Shown here one piece after another: positions 51,355 to 63,845 of a stretch of DNA of 64,000 bases. A program made the translations under genes and the position numbers. The DNA is from Riptortus pedestris (lineage: Eukaryota; Arthropoda; Insecta; Hemiptera; Alydidae). The notes under the pieces were generated by a model. It searched no databases. It saw only the letters and a list, made by a program, of their open reading frames with translations, and was not told where the DNA came from. Within the stretch, counting starts at the first letter, position 1. Each line of letters begins with the position of its first letter. The stretch lies in the NCBI GenBank assembly GCA_019009955.1, contig CM032228.1, positions 205,853,001-205,917,000 of the forward strand, given 5' to 3'.

Positions 51355-52484
51355 AGTTACATTGTAATTGATGTACAACTTTTTTTATTGATCAGTATAA
51401 TTGAAATCATATTTAGAATAGGAGTAAAATAAATAATTCGAATTAACTCTTTTGAATCGGACAATGAATTATGTTATATAACCAGTGAGTAATGTTTACA
51501 ATTTTTCTGAGCTTTATTTTCAATATGCAATATAATTATATTGAACGTTAAGTCATCTAATAAATATAGGTATATGAATTTTTACGATTTTGACCTTCAG
51601 TTATCCACTTCTATGTTCTTTAAAGCTATAGTATCATGACCATCGTATTTTTAAATTAGGCATATTATTATGGGAGAAATAGATAGGATTGAATGTGGGA
51701 TGGCGTCAACAGCTAGTCATTATTGAATATGGGAATCCTGCTTAAATAAGCAGGATTTGAGTGCCGGAATTTTTTGAAAAATAGTAGATAAAGTTCGTTA
51801 ATGGCCCTTATTGGTCCAAAATTAGGGAGGGGGGAATAGGAAATGATTAGTAGTCAATATCGTAAATATCTCCGTCATAATGCGTTGGATTGGATAGATT
51901 TTTCTCTATATCCAATATTAATGGTATCAATATTTGGTTTCGTAAACTTCCTCACTGGGCTGAACGTTCTTCTTCTCCAAACCGGCTTTCTGCTCCATAT
52001 CAAAGTGATATAACAACTTGGGGTATATTATTGAGGTGAAAATAGTGATTGAACAGAACGACCACTTATAGAACAATGTTAAAACACCCCTAATATGTAC
52101 CTCAGCGTTGACATTTATAAAAGCGAATTCAAGAATAGATCAGGCACCGGGAGGAAGAAGGGCTTTATTTAGAAAAAAAAAATGAATTTGATTCCAGGTT
52201 TAAATTAGTGTTCACTCAGGACGAGGATAATTCTTCAAGGAGGAGGGGATAATGGTGCCTCTCCTGAGTTAAATAATTAGATGAGTGGGGGGGGGGGGGT
52301 GAGTGTTTTCATCCACCTCGCTCAATTATAAAATTATTTCAAGAAATTACTACTGAATGCCACCTCTCTCTTTTTTAATACCCCTTTTCTGCTAATTGAG
52401 AGATTTTTCCTGTTAATATTCAAAGATAAAAAAAAGGTTATTCAAATCACTCAGATATTAAATTCATCTTAGGTACGACGAATT
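51355..52484. other. Non-coding, HINE-like scraps
   Basis: 'aagttcgttaatggc' and 'aatatctccgtcataatgcg' near 51790-51890 are HINE blocks in inverted order. G-run at 52285-52299. No gene. Confidence 0.4.
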
Positions 52485-52665
52485 ATTATTATGAACTAAC
52501 GTCCATTATTTGCTACTATGGCTAATTGGGACGGTTATCTACAGACTACCATCCTTTTCTAGCCAGGTTGGTACCGCGGATTTAATGAGTTTATCATTAA
52601 ATGAATTTCTATTGCCCAGGCGTGAATCGAACTTGCTTCTCCAGGTTTGCCATGTGAGGAGTCCA
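52485..52665 (-). repeat. tRNA-derived SINE, inverted
   Basis: 'ctaattgggacggttatcta', 'atccttttctagccagg', 'ttgcccaggcgtgaatcga', 'ggtttgccatgtgag' in the inverted SINE order. Confidence 0.75.
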
Positions 52666-53029
52666 CTTTATTTATCAATTTTTATATTCCCTTCCTCTTT
52701 ATTGCCTTCTCCCCTTCGTCGATATTCATGACAACAGGAGGCGCACAGCTAGACGGCACAACAGTCCTGAATATGAAAATTCTGTATTATAACGCCTTAC
52801 GTTATTTTTAGTTAGGCGAGAATAAACTATAAGACCATAAACTGAGCCCCCTACTAATATTAAACTTTCTGTTCACCTTTGCAATCTTTATTATTCAAAT
52901 TAGTCAACCTCCACTACAAAATGCAAAATTTCAGATTTAGTAATAACAATAATAATAAAATACTATTTCGGAAAAATTTAAGTATAATTAATTGAAACAG
53001 TTAAACGATTTTTAAATGATTCTATTAAC

Positions 53030-53152
53030 CTTCTTGACGAACTCCTTAATTAAATAAAATCTTAAGTACCACCCTAGGCTAGGAAAGATTGACAGCCTGT
53101 AGATAACCAGTCGTAATAAGCCATAGTAGCATAAAGTAGACGTAAAGAAATA
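53030..53152 (+). repeat. SINE body fragment
   Basis: 'ttaaataaaatcttaagtac', 'caccctaggctagg', 'cctgtagataaccagtcg'. Head missing. Confidence 0.6.
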
Positions 53153-53313
53153 TAAAAGTCCGTCACGCCTTAGCAGAGTTCCCTGGTGAAGTTTAGTAAT
53201 AGATAAATATACATACTGGTAACAGAACAACACCGTGAATAAATACAAACGGGAATAAGAAATGTTTCATCCAATTTCAATAACCTGCCGACAGGAAGCG
53301 ATAGGTTACAAAT
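53153..53313 (+). mobile_element. HINE 5' fragment (short-middle subfamily)
   Basis: 'aaaagtccgtcacgccttag' then 'tggtgaagtttagtaataga' and a middle with 'cctgccgacaggaagcg', as in the 8803 and 60476 copies. Truncated where the 85-bp repeat begins. Confidence 0.6.
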
Positions 53314-53317
53314 GTAA

Positions 53318-53399
53318 ACAACCACCATCCCAACAACTGGAGGCCCTCCAGACACCTCTTCTGGGGACTCCCATATTTGTGGGTCCTTATGGCAGTTCA
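53318..53399 (-). repeat. 85-bp repeat, copy 3
   Basis: Inverted copy of 50240-50326, abutting the 5' end of the HINE at 53401. Confidence 0.8.
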
Positions 53400-53400
53400 T

Positions 53401-54084
53401 AAAAAAGTCCGCTACGCAGGGGCTGCGTAAACTAAGCATATTTCCCATGTGAAGTTTTACAATAGAGAAATCTGCATACTGGTAACACAGCACCACCCTG
53501 ATTAATTACAAAAGGTAATAAGAAATCATTCAGTTAGTTAAAATAAATTCCCAACTGAAACGGCTTCTGAATTGTAATAATAATTTATATTTTAATAACT
53601 CAAATTTTAGTAGTCCAAGAACTAAAGAAGGGGGGGGGCGGATGAACAGAACGTATTTGCATAAATCTCACAAAGTAACATATGTAAGGTAAGGTTAGAA
53701 ACGACAGGTAAGGTTAGAAGAAGCTTCCACCTGAGCCGATCAGTTACGAAAACAGCCGACCTAATCCGAACTATACCTGACCACGTGTCCCACAGACTTC
53801 ATAAAAAAGCAAATATCTTTGTTAATATTCAAGATACAGAATAACTGTATATAACAATATTTATAGTAAATTTAATTTGCAACAAGATTGGATCCATAGA
53901 ATATTTCGATCCGATGCATAATAAAGGAGATAATTCGATTTTCCAAAAATCCCCCCTCTAAACCCCCCCTCCCTCTGGTCCGATTTCAGCTATTAACGAA
54001 ATTGATCTGACGTTTTACATAAAACGGTTAAATATCGAGTTTCGTAACGATCAAACAAGAATTGCGACCGCTAGAGCGTTAACA

Positions 54085-54130
<46 letters not shown>

Positions 54131-54248
54131 ATTTTGAACGGACCTTATTTTTGTCATCTCCTGGGTAGGATCGATGGACATTTGAAGACATTTTTCGAAA
54201 ATCGCGTCATGAGTACGACCTCAATAGCTGATTGGGGAAATCTGCTAA
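53401..54248 (+). mobile_element. HINE element, full length
   Basis: AAAAAAGTCCGCTACGCAGG start, (TA)n at about 54090-54129. The 3' hairpin is reduced to 'gctgattggggaaatctgctaa' because the TTCCCTTAAGGGAA palindrome core is deleted. Confidence 0.85.
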
Positions 54249-54534
54249 ACAATTCTGACCAAAACAAACAACGACTAATTGGATCGGATTCATTGTGAAA
54301 TAACGGTCAGACTGAGCTACGAAAAGAAACCAATAAACTTAGAAAGGCTTAACAAAAACAAGATCAGATTCTCAAGCCAGAGAATTGGTTCACAATGAAT
54401 TTATTAGAGTACGTTATTAATATAAATAAATATCAGAGACTGTAATCCTAACTCCAGCATCAGATTTTCATTACACTTTTTACTGATCATTAAATATAAG
54501 CGACTGATAGAGCAATGAATATATATATATAATT

Positions 54535-54610
54535 TTTGACGGACCCTATTTTCGTCATCTACTACGTATGATCAATGGGGCATTGGAGGAAATATTTCGA
54601 AAACCTCTGA
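54535..54610 (+). mobile_element. HINE 3' fragment
   Basis: 'ttgacggaccctattttcg', 'catctactacgtatgatcaa', then 'tttcgaaaacc'; the hairpin is missing. Confidence 0.5.
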
Positions 54611-55234
54611 ATTTTAGAAAAATCTTCAAATACTATCTCTTACGATCTTCCTTGGACATTCAAAGTTTAGATTTCGAAAAATATGATACCCACATCAATA
54701 AGTTTATAATCTTATTCATTATTAAATTTGTCGAGACATTTGTAAATTTTGTTTAGTCAGCTGATTATTTTTCCCTTCAAGTTGAATTCGTTGATGTTTG
54801 AAATATCATTAAGCCGAAGAAAGTGCATGTTCCGTATTGTTTATTGCTTAAAATGCAATGTTTGAATACTAGCTGTTAATTCAAGTCACGCCAATATAGT
54901 TCTTATCGGACCTGTAAATCACGAATATGCTTAAGTTTAATTATTGTTTTTTACATATTACTGAATATTAATTAGTTTAATATGATTTATAATAGTTTTT
55001 TTTTCATTTTATGGGGTCATGTGATTTCGCTGTGTAGTCCGATAGGGGGCACTGATTTAAGCTGCAGGCCGAATCCCGTGTGTTCTTTGGCTAATGGCGT
55101 CTGCCAATAAACAATACTTGTCGAGCACTATTTATTTTTTTTATAATTCCTGTGATATCATAAAATTGTGTGCCGTTTGTAATTTGCTTATTTGTCATTA
55201 GTTTACAACTTTTTTTTAACGGATCTGTGCCCTC

Positions 55235-55316
<82 letters not shown>

Positions 55317-55984
55317 TTGAGTTCAGGCATGTTCTAAGATATGTTAACTTTCAACTTCCACTTCACTTTGAATTTATGGATTCATTGATGATTTTATTAC
55401 AATATGTTCAATCATGTGCTACATAGGGTTAAAACTAGGGGGTGAATAGGGTTAAACCAGCATAAAACTTACTCTCGCCCCTTAAAACCCCCTTCGCTTG
55501 CTGCACAACTCATTGGTCTGGCACCCAATAAGAAACCCATATTGTATATTTCTATCGCTGTGTGACTTTTCTCAAATAAGGGGAACCAAAGACCTTCATA
55601 AATTTCGTTTAGTTACCTTCAAAGGAGTTTAATCTCCTAAAATATGGTTCTCAACTATAATGTAACTCTGCTACTGCTGTATATGAGACTATTTCAGACC
55701 AAAAGAAGTAACAGGATCATATTTGACAAGAAACTCATCTTTTCCTTATGATGATTTGAAACATTGCCTTTTTATAATTAGCCTTTGACGAGAGATGGGG
55801 CTTGATGAATTTGAGTCGGAGAATTCAGCTTCAATGCTTTTTGTAATTTTTCTGAGTAATTGGTCCTTGTCATTTTTCAAAATTGACACCGCACCTCGAA
55901 GCTGTCAAGATCGATTTTTGCTAATCTTGAAACATTTGTTTCGTGAGAGAAAATCTGATGCTTAGGTCAGCTGGATGATTAAAG
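54611..55984. other. Non-coding with (TA)n tract
   Basis: (TA)n at 55238-55314. No gene recognised. Confidence 0.45.
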
Positions 55985-56285
55985 GCATTGATCTAAATAA
56001 AGCCTAAATACGAAAACCTGAAGTTGTAGGTTAGTTCCCTATTGGGCAGTAGGAATTTATTTCGTGACAAACTCACTGGTTAGTCCCCTCCTCCCTAGAG
56101 AAGGTGGAGGGGTGGTAAACCTCTAGACAACCCGTCCCAAACATCTATAAGACGTATTATTTGGTCATTAATAAATAAATAAATCTAAATTATTTATTAA
56201 CGTTCACTTTTTGCAACTAAGGCTTATTAGGACGGGTTCTCTACAGGTTACCACCTTTTTCTAGCCAGAGTTAATAAATAAGATT
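55985..56285. repeat. Two SINE copies, facing each other
   Basis: A plus-oriented diverged SINE (about 55985-56190; 'aggaatttatttcgtgac', 'cctctagacaacccgtccc'), then an inverted 3' fragment (56195-56285; 'cactttttgcaactaaggct', 'tctacaggttaccacc'). Confidence 0.65.
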
Positions 56286-56874
56286 TTGTAATAGTTGGTG
56301 AGTCATGTGTTCTTTCAAAAAGGGCATAATGATTTGTTAGGAAATATGGAAGAATGGAACCTGAAGAGTAAAACAAGTAAATTTGATTATTATTATCAGT
56401 TTCTATTGTATTCCGAAAGACGAGCTTGTATGAGAGCTTATTGTTGGAATAATCTCGTTGACCAAATCACTCCGAACGAGGCTGTTTCTCGTTAAACTCC
56501 AATTCGTTTCCAATCAGCACTTGATTATGCTCACAACTACCAATAACCGCAGTTTAACCTCATTTTTTCGTTGGTTCATTTTTAACGTTTTGAGTCTCAA
56601 CCTCAAAATGCAGAAAGTTTGTGGACAACAAAGAAAATTTTGAAAGAAATTTCCCAATGAAACTAATTATTATAATTATAAATGTGAAGAGTTTCTTCCT
56701 GCATCTTCTGATCTGTTATTCAAAACGTACTAATATTCGAAGTAACATCTTAAAATCGCCATCTATAAGATTGCTTCTTGTATTTATATTGAGTCTTTAC
56801 TAAGAGCAAACACTAATTCAATGTAGTCTTCCTTGGACTGAACGACAGGGACTGGTCATGAATAGCAATATAAC

Positions 56875-58015
56875 TTGGCTACAGGTCTGGTCTGGAAACA
56901 TTCAGCGGATGTGCTGCACAAATACTGTCAGCAGATTCCCGGTGCAGTTCCCGAGGTATGCAATGCGCGGCCGATGACTACCCTTGAAGAGGAAATTAGC
57001 AGGCTGGTCAAGATCTCAAAGACCATCGATCCCGCTACTACTGCAGCTATTTCATTGGCTTCTTTTATCGCAGTAGATATTAAGTCCACCGGTAAAATTA
57101 GGATCTGGGATGATTTTAAATTTACGGTTAGTCCCAAAACTCCCCACTCCCACCGTTCCAAATTTAAAAATATTATTAGCAATCTTAAGGGTAGTACAGG
57201 GTTCACGAAAATTGACCGAAAGGACACATAGGTTTAGCTTGAGGTTGATAAATAGGCAAATGATTATCTAACTCTTAGACCATTAGGATTTTTTTGGTAT
57301 ATCCGAATCCCTCTTGGGTTCCCATCAGCACCAGAAATAATTAAAAAAAAGCACAAAACAGCGTTAATGTGAAGCGGGCGCATTGATGGCAAGGTTGTAA
57401 CCGGTCGAAACTGTCAGAAACATTTAAGATATCCTTAATAGGCTTCAAAATGTTATTGTTCGATGGGATAAAATTACCAGTTTTTTTGGGCCATACAATT
57501 GATGCAGTAGGAATAGATCCTATGGTAGATATGATGGCTACTCGGAGCGTGCCCATGCCTGTAAATTTACACCACCTTCAAGTATTTCTTGTGCTCTAAA
57601 ATATTACCATAAGTTCGTTCCAAATACGCAGGGCATTGTCTCACTCTTCCACCGTCTACTGAAGAAAACAGTTTGTTGGGAATGGATATCAAAAGATTTT
57701 CCCCCGTTTAAGAACCTAAAAAACATCCTCACGTTATCGGGCACTTGGGTTCATTGTACTTCACATTTGACCCTCATTGTGCCATCGGATACCAGTGACA
57801 ATGGCCATGGAGGCACTTGTTCTCGAACGGCTCAGACCGTCCGGTTTCTTTTGCTAAATGGGATTTACAGGGGTCACAAAAGTGGTATTCGGTTCTTTAT
57901 AAAGAAGATTTGGAAATATCCCGTGAAGTAACATAATTTCATTTACGACCAGCATTTCATATTGTGGACTGATCATTCGCCGTTGGTTCACATTCTAGGT
58001 TAACAAGCGTTCATT
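56875..58015 (+). pseudogene. Ty3/gypsy pol remnant (reverse transcriptase to RNase H)
   Basis: Translated in shifting frames it follows gypsy pol in order. First the RT start (EEEISRLVKI, SFIAVDIKSTGKIRIWDDF, FTKIDRKDT, about 56970-57228). Then LTLRPLGFF..IPLGFPSAPEI (about 57255-57335), and FLGHT-like sequence with IDAVGIDPMV (about 57490-57540). The RNase H part follows, with HFILWTDHSPLVHILG (about 57950-58000). Stops and frameshifts are frequent, and the YxDD catalytic box is not preserved in a readable frame. No integrase or LTR is adjacent. Confidence 0.8.
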
Positions 58016-60180
58016 TCTATTATGGCAAGCAAGAAGAACATAACAGAACATCCCTAAGGAAATAGAGAATTGTGGTCCATCAGGCCCTGCGACTCATAAT
58101 CTTAAATATGCATGCATCCCAATGCGAACTGTTTAGCAAATTGAGCTATTCGTTAGAGACAGTTATTACTTAAAAGTGGCTAAAACGTCCAGAACAAAAA
58201 TCAAGAATTACAGGTACCTTTATTTCCTTGGACTATTTCCTAAGAAGTCGTCCAATATTGATTGAACACATTGCCTTATCTTATAACAGTCATTAAAGGT
58301 TGGCTGCGATAGACGCCATATCTTAATGGTTAGAAATCATCCCTACAACTGAAACAACCTCAACCAAGACCAGTTCTATTCTTGAAAACATTTTCTCCAG
58401 ATTAGGTCTTCTTTTTAAGATATTTAAATGATTTACTTAAAAAAGAAGATCAAGTTCGTTAATGGCTAAAATCGGGCAAGCGGGGGGGGGGGGGGGGTTA
58501 ATATTCGTGATATCTCCGTCGGATTGAAAAATAGTATAGAATCAATAATATTGCAAATGTAATTTTAATTTCGTTATTTAGATATTTTCTGTATATTATC
58601 AATAAGCTATTATATCATGAACAACTTCATTTCAAGGTAAAATACCAAATTTGGTTTTCATTAAACCATTACTTTGTGTAACACATGCAACTGCGTTATG
58701 TGGGGATATTAGAACTGTTCAGTCGTATCTCCCGCGCTTTCTTGGTTCTCTAACCGGCCGGACATCCTGGCAGGGTCGCCGTAAGCGGTGGCCAGGAGCG
58801 GAAGCAGCAGCGCTAGCGTACAGGACGTACCGCTCGCTTTATGGCTGGCGGAGTGTTGATTTTGATTTCATATTTCATATAGTTAAAGTTTCTTTGTTTT
58901 CACAATATCTTTATCAATACATGTTAATGTTTGTTTCAATTAGTAATAAGGTTAGTCCCTTAAATAATACTCTTTTCAGGTTTAAGTTGTATAAAATTAG
59001 GGTCCTTACTGTAAAGTTTAGTACATGTTATCACTTATTCAATATATACTTGATTCTTTGGAGAACTCAAATAATGACTTGTATTATTTCCACTCATCTT
59101 TCCACCAGAATATTAAATACTTCGGTATAATCAAGGTGAGGAGTTTATCTCTTTTAATAATTTTATTTCAGTCTAATGCTTTCTTATTATTACCACAAAA
59201 GCTAACCACCCGTCCCAAAAAGAACATTCAAAATGTCTCTGTTATTATTAATCGGGTTATACAATTTTATAGAACCAATCTTGTTAAGCTTTTGAATTTC
59301 TACAATTGTTGTTCAATGCATTTTTTGGTAACTCGAGCATTAAACAAGTTATTGGTTCATTCTTGTTTTCAACCTTCAGTAACCCTCCCCCCTCCCCTAT
59401 CTACTCATTGGTCATTTTACATAAAAATAGAGAATACGTGGAGAGATGCGATCAAAAGTGTTTTATACCTGCAGGTGAGAAATCTGCTTCGTTTTCAGAG
59501 CCTCTGCGGACCTTAATTAGATTGAGGAGATCTAATAATCCACTAATGACAGCGGGTGCTTTCAGGTAATAAATATCCAGTGTTCAGAAGCCAGATGTTC
59601 AAAGGAATCATTATTAAATAATAATATAGACCCGGGCATTATTGTTTAATGGCTAACTTTTCCGTAGCTCATGCCATATTTTTTTTAGCATTTTCTTTAT
59701 TCTGTTTGAGGCTTGTTCTCTCCTTCTTTTCTAGAAAGTTTTATGAGCGAGTTATTGTTGCATTTCTTTTTCTGCCCGCGGCATTAGGTTACCTCTTTAC
59801 ACTGTAGGCCTACCTCCAGCATTCTAAAGTATTAATAAGTTGGGAATACCTCGTGTTGCCCCTTTTCGAGTAAAAAAAAAATGAGAGAAAGAAAAGGTGG
59901 TAGAAACTGGAAGATTTGACCAGAATTCTGTTGTGTAAAAACAAATTTCAACTACATTGTTCGCAATCTTAAGTAGTATTATAGCGTTGTATGATTTCCA
60001 GCACTATACTAACGCGTTTGTACAAGATGTATTTGGAAATAAGAGTAATAGATTCACCAACATCATATTTGTTAAAAAATGCTCGCCGAGAACATTGTGA
60101 AAAACACTTTAGTTGCGACTCCTCTAAATAAATATAGTCGTTATAAATTTAATTAAAAAAATATACCAAATAAAATAAAA
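58016..60180. other. Non-coding with HINE scraps
   Basis: Inverted HINE blocks at about 58440-58600 (G-run at 58482-58497) and 59190-59515 (ending 'gagaaatctgcttcgttttc'). A GC-richer patch at about 58700-58860 has an open plus frame but no recognised motif. Confidence 0.4.
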
Positions 60181-60208
60181 TGCCATACACACACACAAAA
60201 ATAAATAC

Positions 60209-60260
<52 letters not shown>

Positions 60261-60475
60261 ATACATGCATATACATAATTTATGAAAATTCCCGATGTAA
60301 AAACATATATCACAGAGGATTTACATGTTAACCGAGGTTATATTTTAGTTTTAGTAGTTTGTGATTGCGAGTTCATGTTACAGTAATAAAAAGAGTTAAT
60401 GTGTAATAAAAATATGTTTTAATTACATAAGTTTGTAATTTTGAGCATTGTTAGAGAATAAACACTTGTCACTCA

Positions 60476-61238
60476 TAAAAAGTCCGTTACGCAGGGGCTG
60501 CGTAAACTAAGCAGATTTCCCTTGTGAAGATTAATAATAGATAAATCTACATACTGCTAACACAGCACCACCTTGAATATTAAGTAAATATATACTTATA
60601 TTCACTTTCTCCTCCCGACGGGAGGCGTTTGAAATGGATACAAACAGGTCTGCCAACGACTCAACGGAAAGAAATACAATAACTGAAGTATATCAGAATA
60701 TAACATTCATTTTATTGAAAACTATGTACTATACCCAGTGCTGTAATTTATAATGAATCAGAATAATCTTTATCTCAATCAATCAAATTTTATTAGTCCA
60801 AGAATTTAAGATGGGGGGGGTGTCACAGACCATATTTACATCTATCTCGTATAATAAAGGTCTCTGAAAAACAATATGTGGTATTTAAGCTTCGAATAAT
60901 GTGGTTTCTTATATAAGAGAGTATTGTTTATGTAACATGAGTATGAGTGGGGATTTACTGAAGGCTGAAAACTGAAAAATGCAAATATCTCAGTTGATAT
61001 TCAAGATAGAGAATAAATGTATATAACAACATTTATAGTAACTGTAATTTGCAATAAGTCAATCTATACACTTTTTCGATACGATTTAGTAACAGAGATA
61101 TTTCGAATTTTCAAATTTCTCCCCGTCTAAGCCGTTAACGAACTTGATCTTTCTTTTTGCATAAAACGACTAAATATCGAGTTCGGGAACGATCAAACAA
61201 AAATTCCGACCGCTAGAGTTTACAGACAAATATATAGA

Positions 61239-61283
<45 letters not shown>
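60476..61283 (+). mobile_element. HINE element, 5' part, cut at its (TA)n
   Basis: 'aaaaagtccgttacgcaggg' start. It carries the short-middle 'cctcccgacgggagg' segment and then the normal blocks, with a deletion joining 'ccgtctaa' to 'gccgttaacg'. Ends in (CT)n(TA)n where the LTR-like sequence starts. Confidence 0.8.
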
Positions 61284-61288
<5 letters not shown>

Positions 61289-62087
61289 CGAAAATTAAAT
61301 ATTATTATTTATTAACGTCCACTTTTTGCAACTTAGGCTAATCGGGACGGGTTATCTACAGGTTACCACCCTTTTCTAGCCAGGGTGGGATTTTAGGACG
61401 TTATTTAATGAATTTCGTCACTAAATAATTTCCTTTGCCCAGGCAAGAATCGAACTCGCCACTTTAGGTTTACCATGTGAGATAAAGGTTAACGCTTTAA
61501 CTCGCATGGCTAACCTGAGCCCCGAAAATTAAATAGATAAATAATCCTTCAAGAGAGAGAGAGTCGCGTATTTGGAAAGTGTGACGTAGATCAAAGAAGC
61601 CGACAGAACGTTCTAGCTCCTTATAGACTCTCCAGGCCAGCGTCGAAGGAACCAGACAATTCCCCTTTGATGTATGCCGACAACCTATATAAGAACGGCC
61701 AGCCGTGAGCAGTCCGTTTTATTCTCACCTGTCTTGACGTTCACATCAGTGCTTCGGTGCGATTTAGTGCAGTGCGGTAAAGTGTTTTTATAAGAAGAAC
61801 AGTGTTGTGCCGTGACTGTAAGTAACAGTTTAGTGCCGTGTTTAAGACAGTGCAGTGCCGCGAAGTAAAGGACAGTGCAGTGCCGTCTTTCTGTGAATTT
61901 CAGTGACCGTGAGTGAATTATTGGACTGTGTAATTTGAAGAACAGTGACGCTATCAGAGTATACAGTGAGTAGTAATTAAGAGTAATTACCAAGTTTATC
62001 GTGCATTGTGAAATAAATTGTGCAGTGATTAAAACTGTGAAACTTGCGAGTATTTAATTTTGCAATCCAAAAGAACTCTTAAAAACA
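61284..62087 (+). mobile_element. Solo-LTR-like element with a SINE inside, copy 2 of the leader
   Basis: TGTTGCG start, CCTATATAAGAACGGCC promoter-like motif at about 61684, and the 'cagtgcagtgccg' leader shared with 37250-37655. It ends near '..aaaaaca'. Without the SINE it is about 570 bp. TG...CA ends and a TATA box are LTR-like, but no target duplication can be fixed. Confidence 0.55.
61301..61522 (-). repeat. tRNA-derived SINE, full length, with target duplication
   Basis: Inverted full SINE from the (ATT)n tail and 'attaacgtccactttttgca' to 'catggctaacctgagccc'. CGAAAATTAAAT occurs on both sides (61289-61300; 61523-61534), a 12-bp target duplication. Internal B box complement GAATCGAACTCGCC. 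Confidence 0.92.
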
Positions 62088-62319
62088 GAATAAATGTATA
62101 TAACAATATTTATAGTACATTTAATTTGCAATATGATTTATTCAATACATTTTTTCTACCTGACTTATAGTAACGGAGATATGTCGAATTTTCAAAATTC
62201 TCCCCCTCTAAAGCCGTTAACGAACTTGATCTTTCTTTTTGCACAAAACGACTAAATGTCTAATTTTGTAACGATCAAACAAAAACTGCGACCGCTAGAG
62301 CGGTAACAGACAAATATAT

Positions 62320-62389
<70 letters not shown>

Positions 62390-62495
62390 TTACAGTTTTG
62401 AACGGACTCCATTTTTGTCATCTACTAGGTAGGGATCGATGGACATTGGAAGAAAAATTTCGAAAATTGCGTCGTAAGAACGACCTCAACCGCTG
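62088..62495 (+). mobile_element. HINE element, 3' part
   Basis: Starts in the 'cagaataaatgtatataaca' block. It has the same 'ctaaagccgttaacg' deletion and (CT)n(TA)n as the copy at 60476, and ends with a decayed 3' side (gaacgacctcaaccgctgat). Confidence 0.8.
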
Positions 62496-63398
62496 ATTTG
62501 GTTTGACTATATATATACATTTATGGATACACATATATCATAAACATTCAGATTTCTTAATGCCGGAGAGAGCCATTGGTACGTCTAGTGATACGCCAGC
62601 TAAATAAGATACAGTCATGAACAGAAGACCTTAATTGCTAAGTGAATTAATGACAAGGGCTAAGAGTATATTTAAGCAAAGCAGTTGATAAGAATCTGTT
62701 AATGGGCAGGGGATAGTTGGAGTGAGAGTAGGCTTGGCGGGGGATTTTGCTGTAAGGTTGTCCCCTGCCTACACCTGTAGTCCTGTAGTTCGGGAGTATG
62801 TGGCTCACGTCCTCTACGTATTTAGCCAGCAGGATGGGGGATTACCTCTCTACGTGATGGGTCCAATCCAACCCTCTCTTATTTTCCCCCGCCCAATCCC
62901 TCCTCCCATTTCATATTTTGTTCTCCTATTTTTTTTTATTATGACCTAATTCTAAAAATTAAATAAATTTCCACGTAAAATTAAAGGATTTTTCAATAAT
63001 TTTGTCCAGGTATTAATCATTATACCCAATTCAATTACCCTGGACCCATTATACGAGTAACTTATTTGTTATTATTGACCTCTCATTACTATCTACACCA
63101 AAATTGATTATGTCTTCAAAATATGGCACTTATAAACAAAGCCACGCCTTTCATTTCCCTTTGCCTTAATAAGATTTTTACTTTCACCAAACTTACTTTG
63201 AACAGCTACATTTGTTCTCATTTTCTCCAGCTGGTTAAATACAATCCTTGTCTAATGGTCGTTAACGTAACATCAAAGCGATGATTTTATTTTATCTCCT
63301 TGTTACCTGCAATACTCCTTTCAGTTTGGATGTCGTGTTTAGTGCTAGGTCTGTTCTTCCACCAACTTCTGGGCTATATATTTGTTTTTATGATGATG
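62496..63398. other. Non-coding, one uncertain open frame
   Basis: An open plus frame at 62722-62949 in a GC-richer patch has no recognised motif; nothing else identified. Confidence 0.35.
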
Positions 63399-63605
63399 GG
63401 GCTCAGGTTCGCCATGCGAGATTAAAGGCGGGGCTTTAATCTCGCATGGTAAACATAGAGTGGCGTGATCGATCCCGCCAGCACAATAGGAATTTATTTT
63501 GTGACGAAGTCTTTAAATAAAATCCTTAGTCCCACCCTGGCTTGAAAAGGGTGTTAACCAGTACTAGATAACCCTTCCCAATTAGCCATAGTAGACAAAA
63601 TTGGA
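63399..63605 (+). repeat. tRNA-derived SINE
   Basis: 'ggctcaggttcgccatgcga' head, B-box-like 'gcgtgatcgatcccgcc', body and 'taacccttcccaattagcc'. Confidence 0.85.
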
Positions 63606-63614
63606 CTGTACTAT

Positions 63615-63845
63615 ATTATTATTATTATTTATTAACGTCCACTTTTTGCAACTCAGGCTAATTGGGACGGGTTATCTACAGGTTACCACCCTTTTCTAGC
63701 CAGGGTGGGATTTTAGGATGTTATTTAATGAATTTCGTCACTAAATAATTTCCTTTGCCCAGGCGAGAATCGAACTCGCCACTCTAGGTTTACCATGTGA
63801 GATAAAGGTCAACGCTTTAACTTGCATGGCTAACCTGAGCCCCAA
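63615..63845 (-). repeat. tRNA-derived SINE, full length, inverted
   Basis: (ATT)n tail at 63615-63632 and a body nearly identical to 61301-61522. Forms an inverted pair with the copy at 63399. Confidence 0.9.

Noticed and set aside
56295..56495. 66-codon open frame (MVSHVFFQKGHNDLLG...)
   Set aside because: Short, AT-rich, no motif and no splice context; several similar chance frames surround it.
61301..61522. tRNA gene
   Set aside because: The tRNA-like head lacks a foldable cloverleaf in my reading and continues into a repeated body and (ATT)n tail; it is a SINE.
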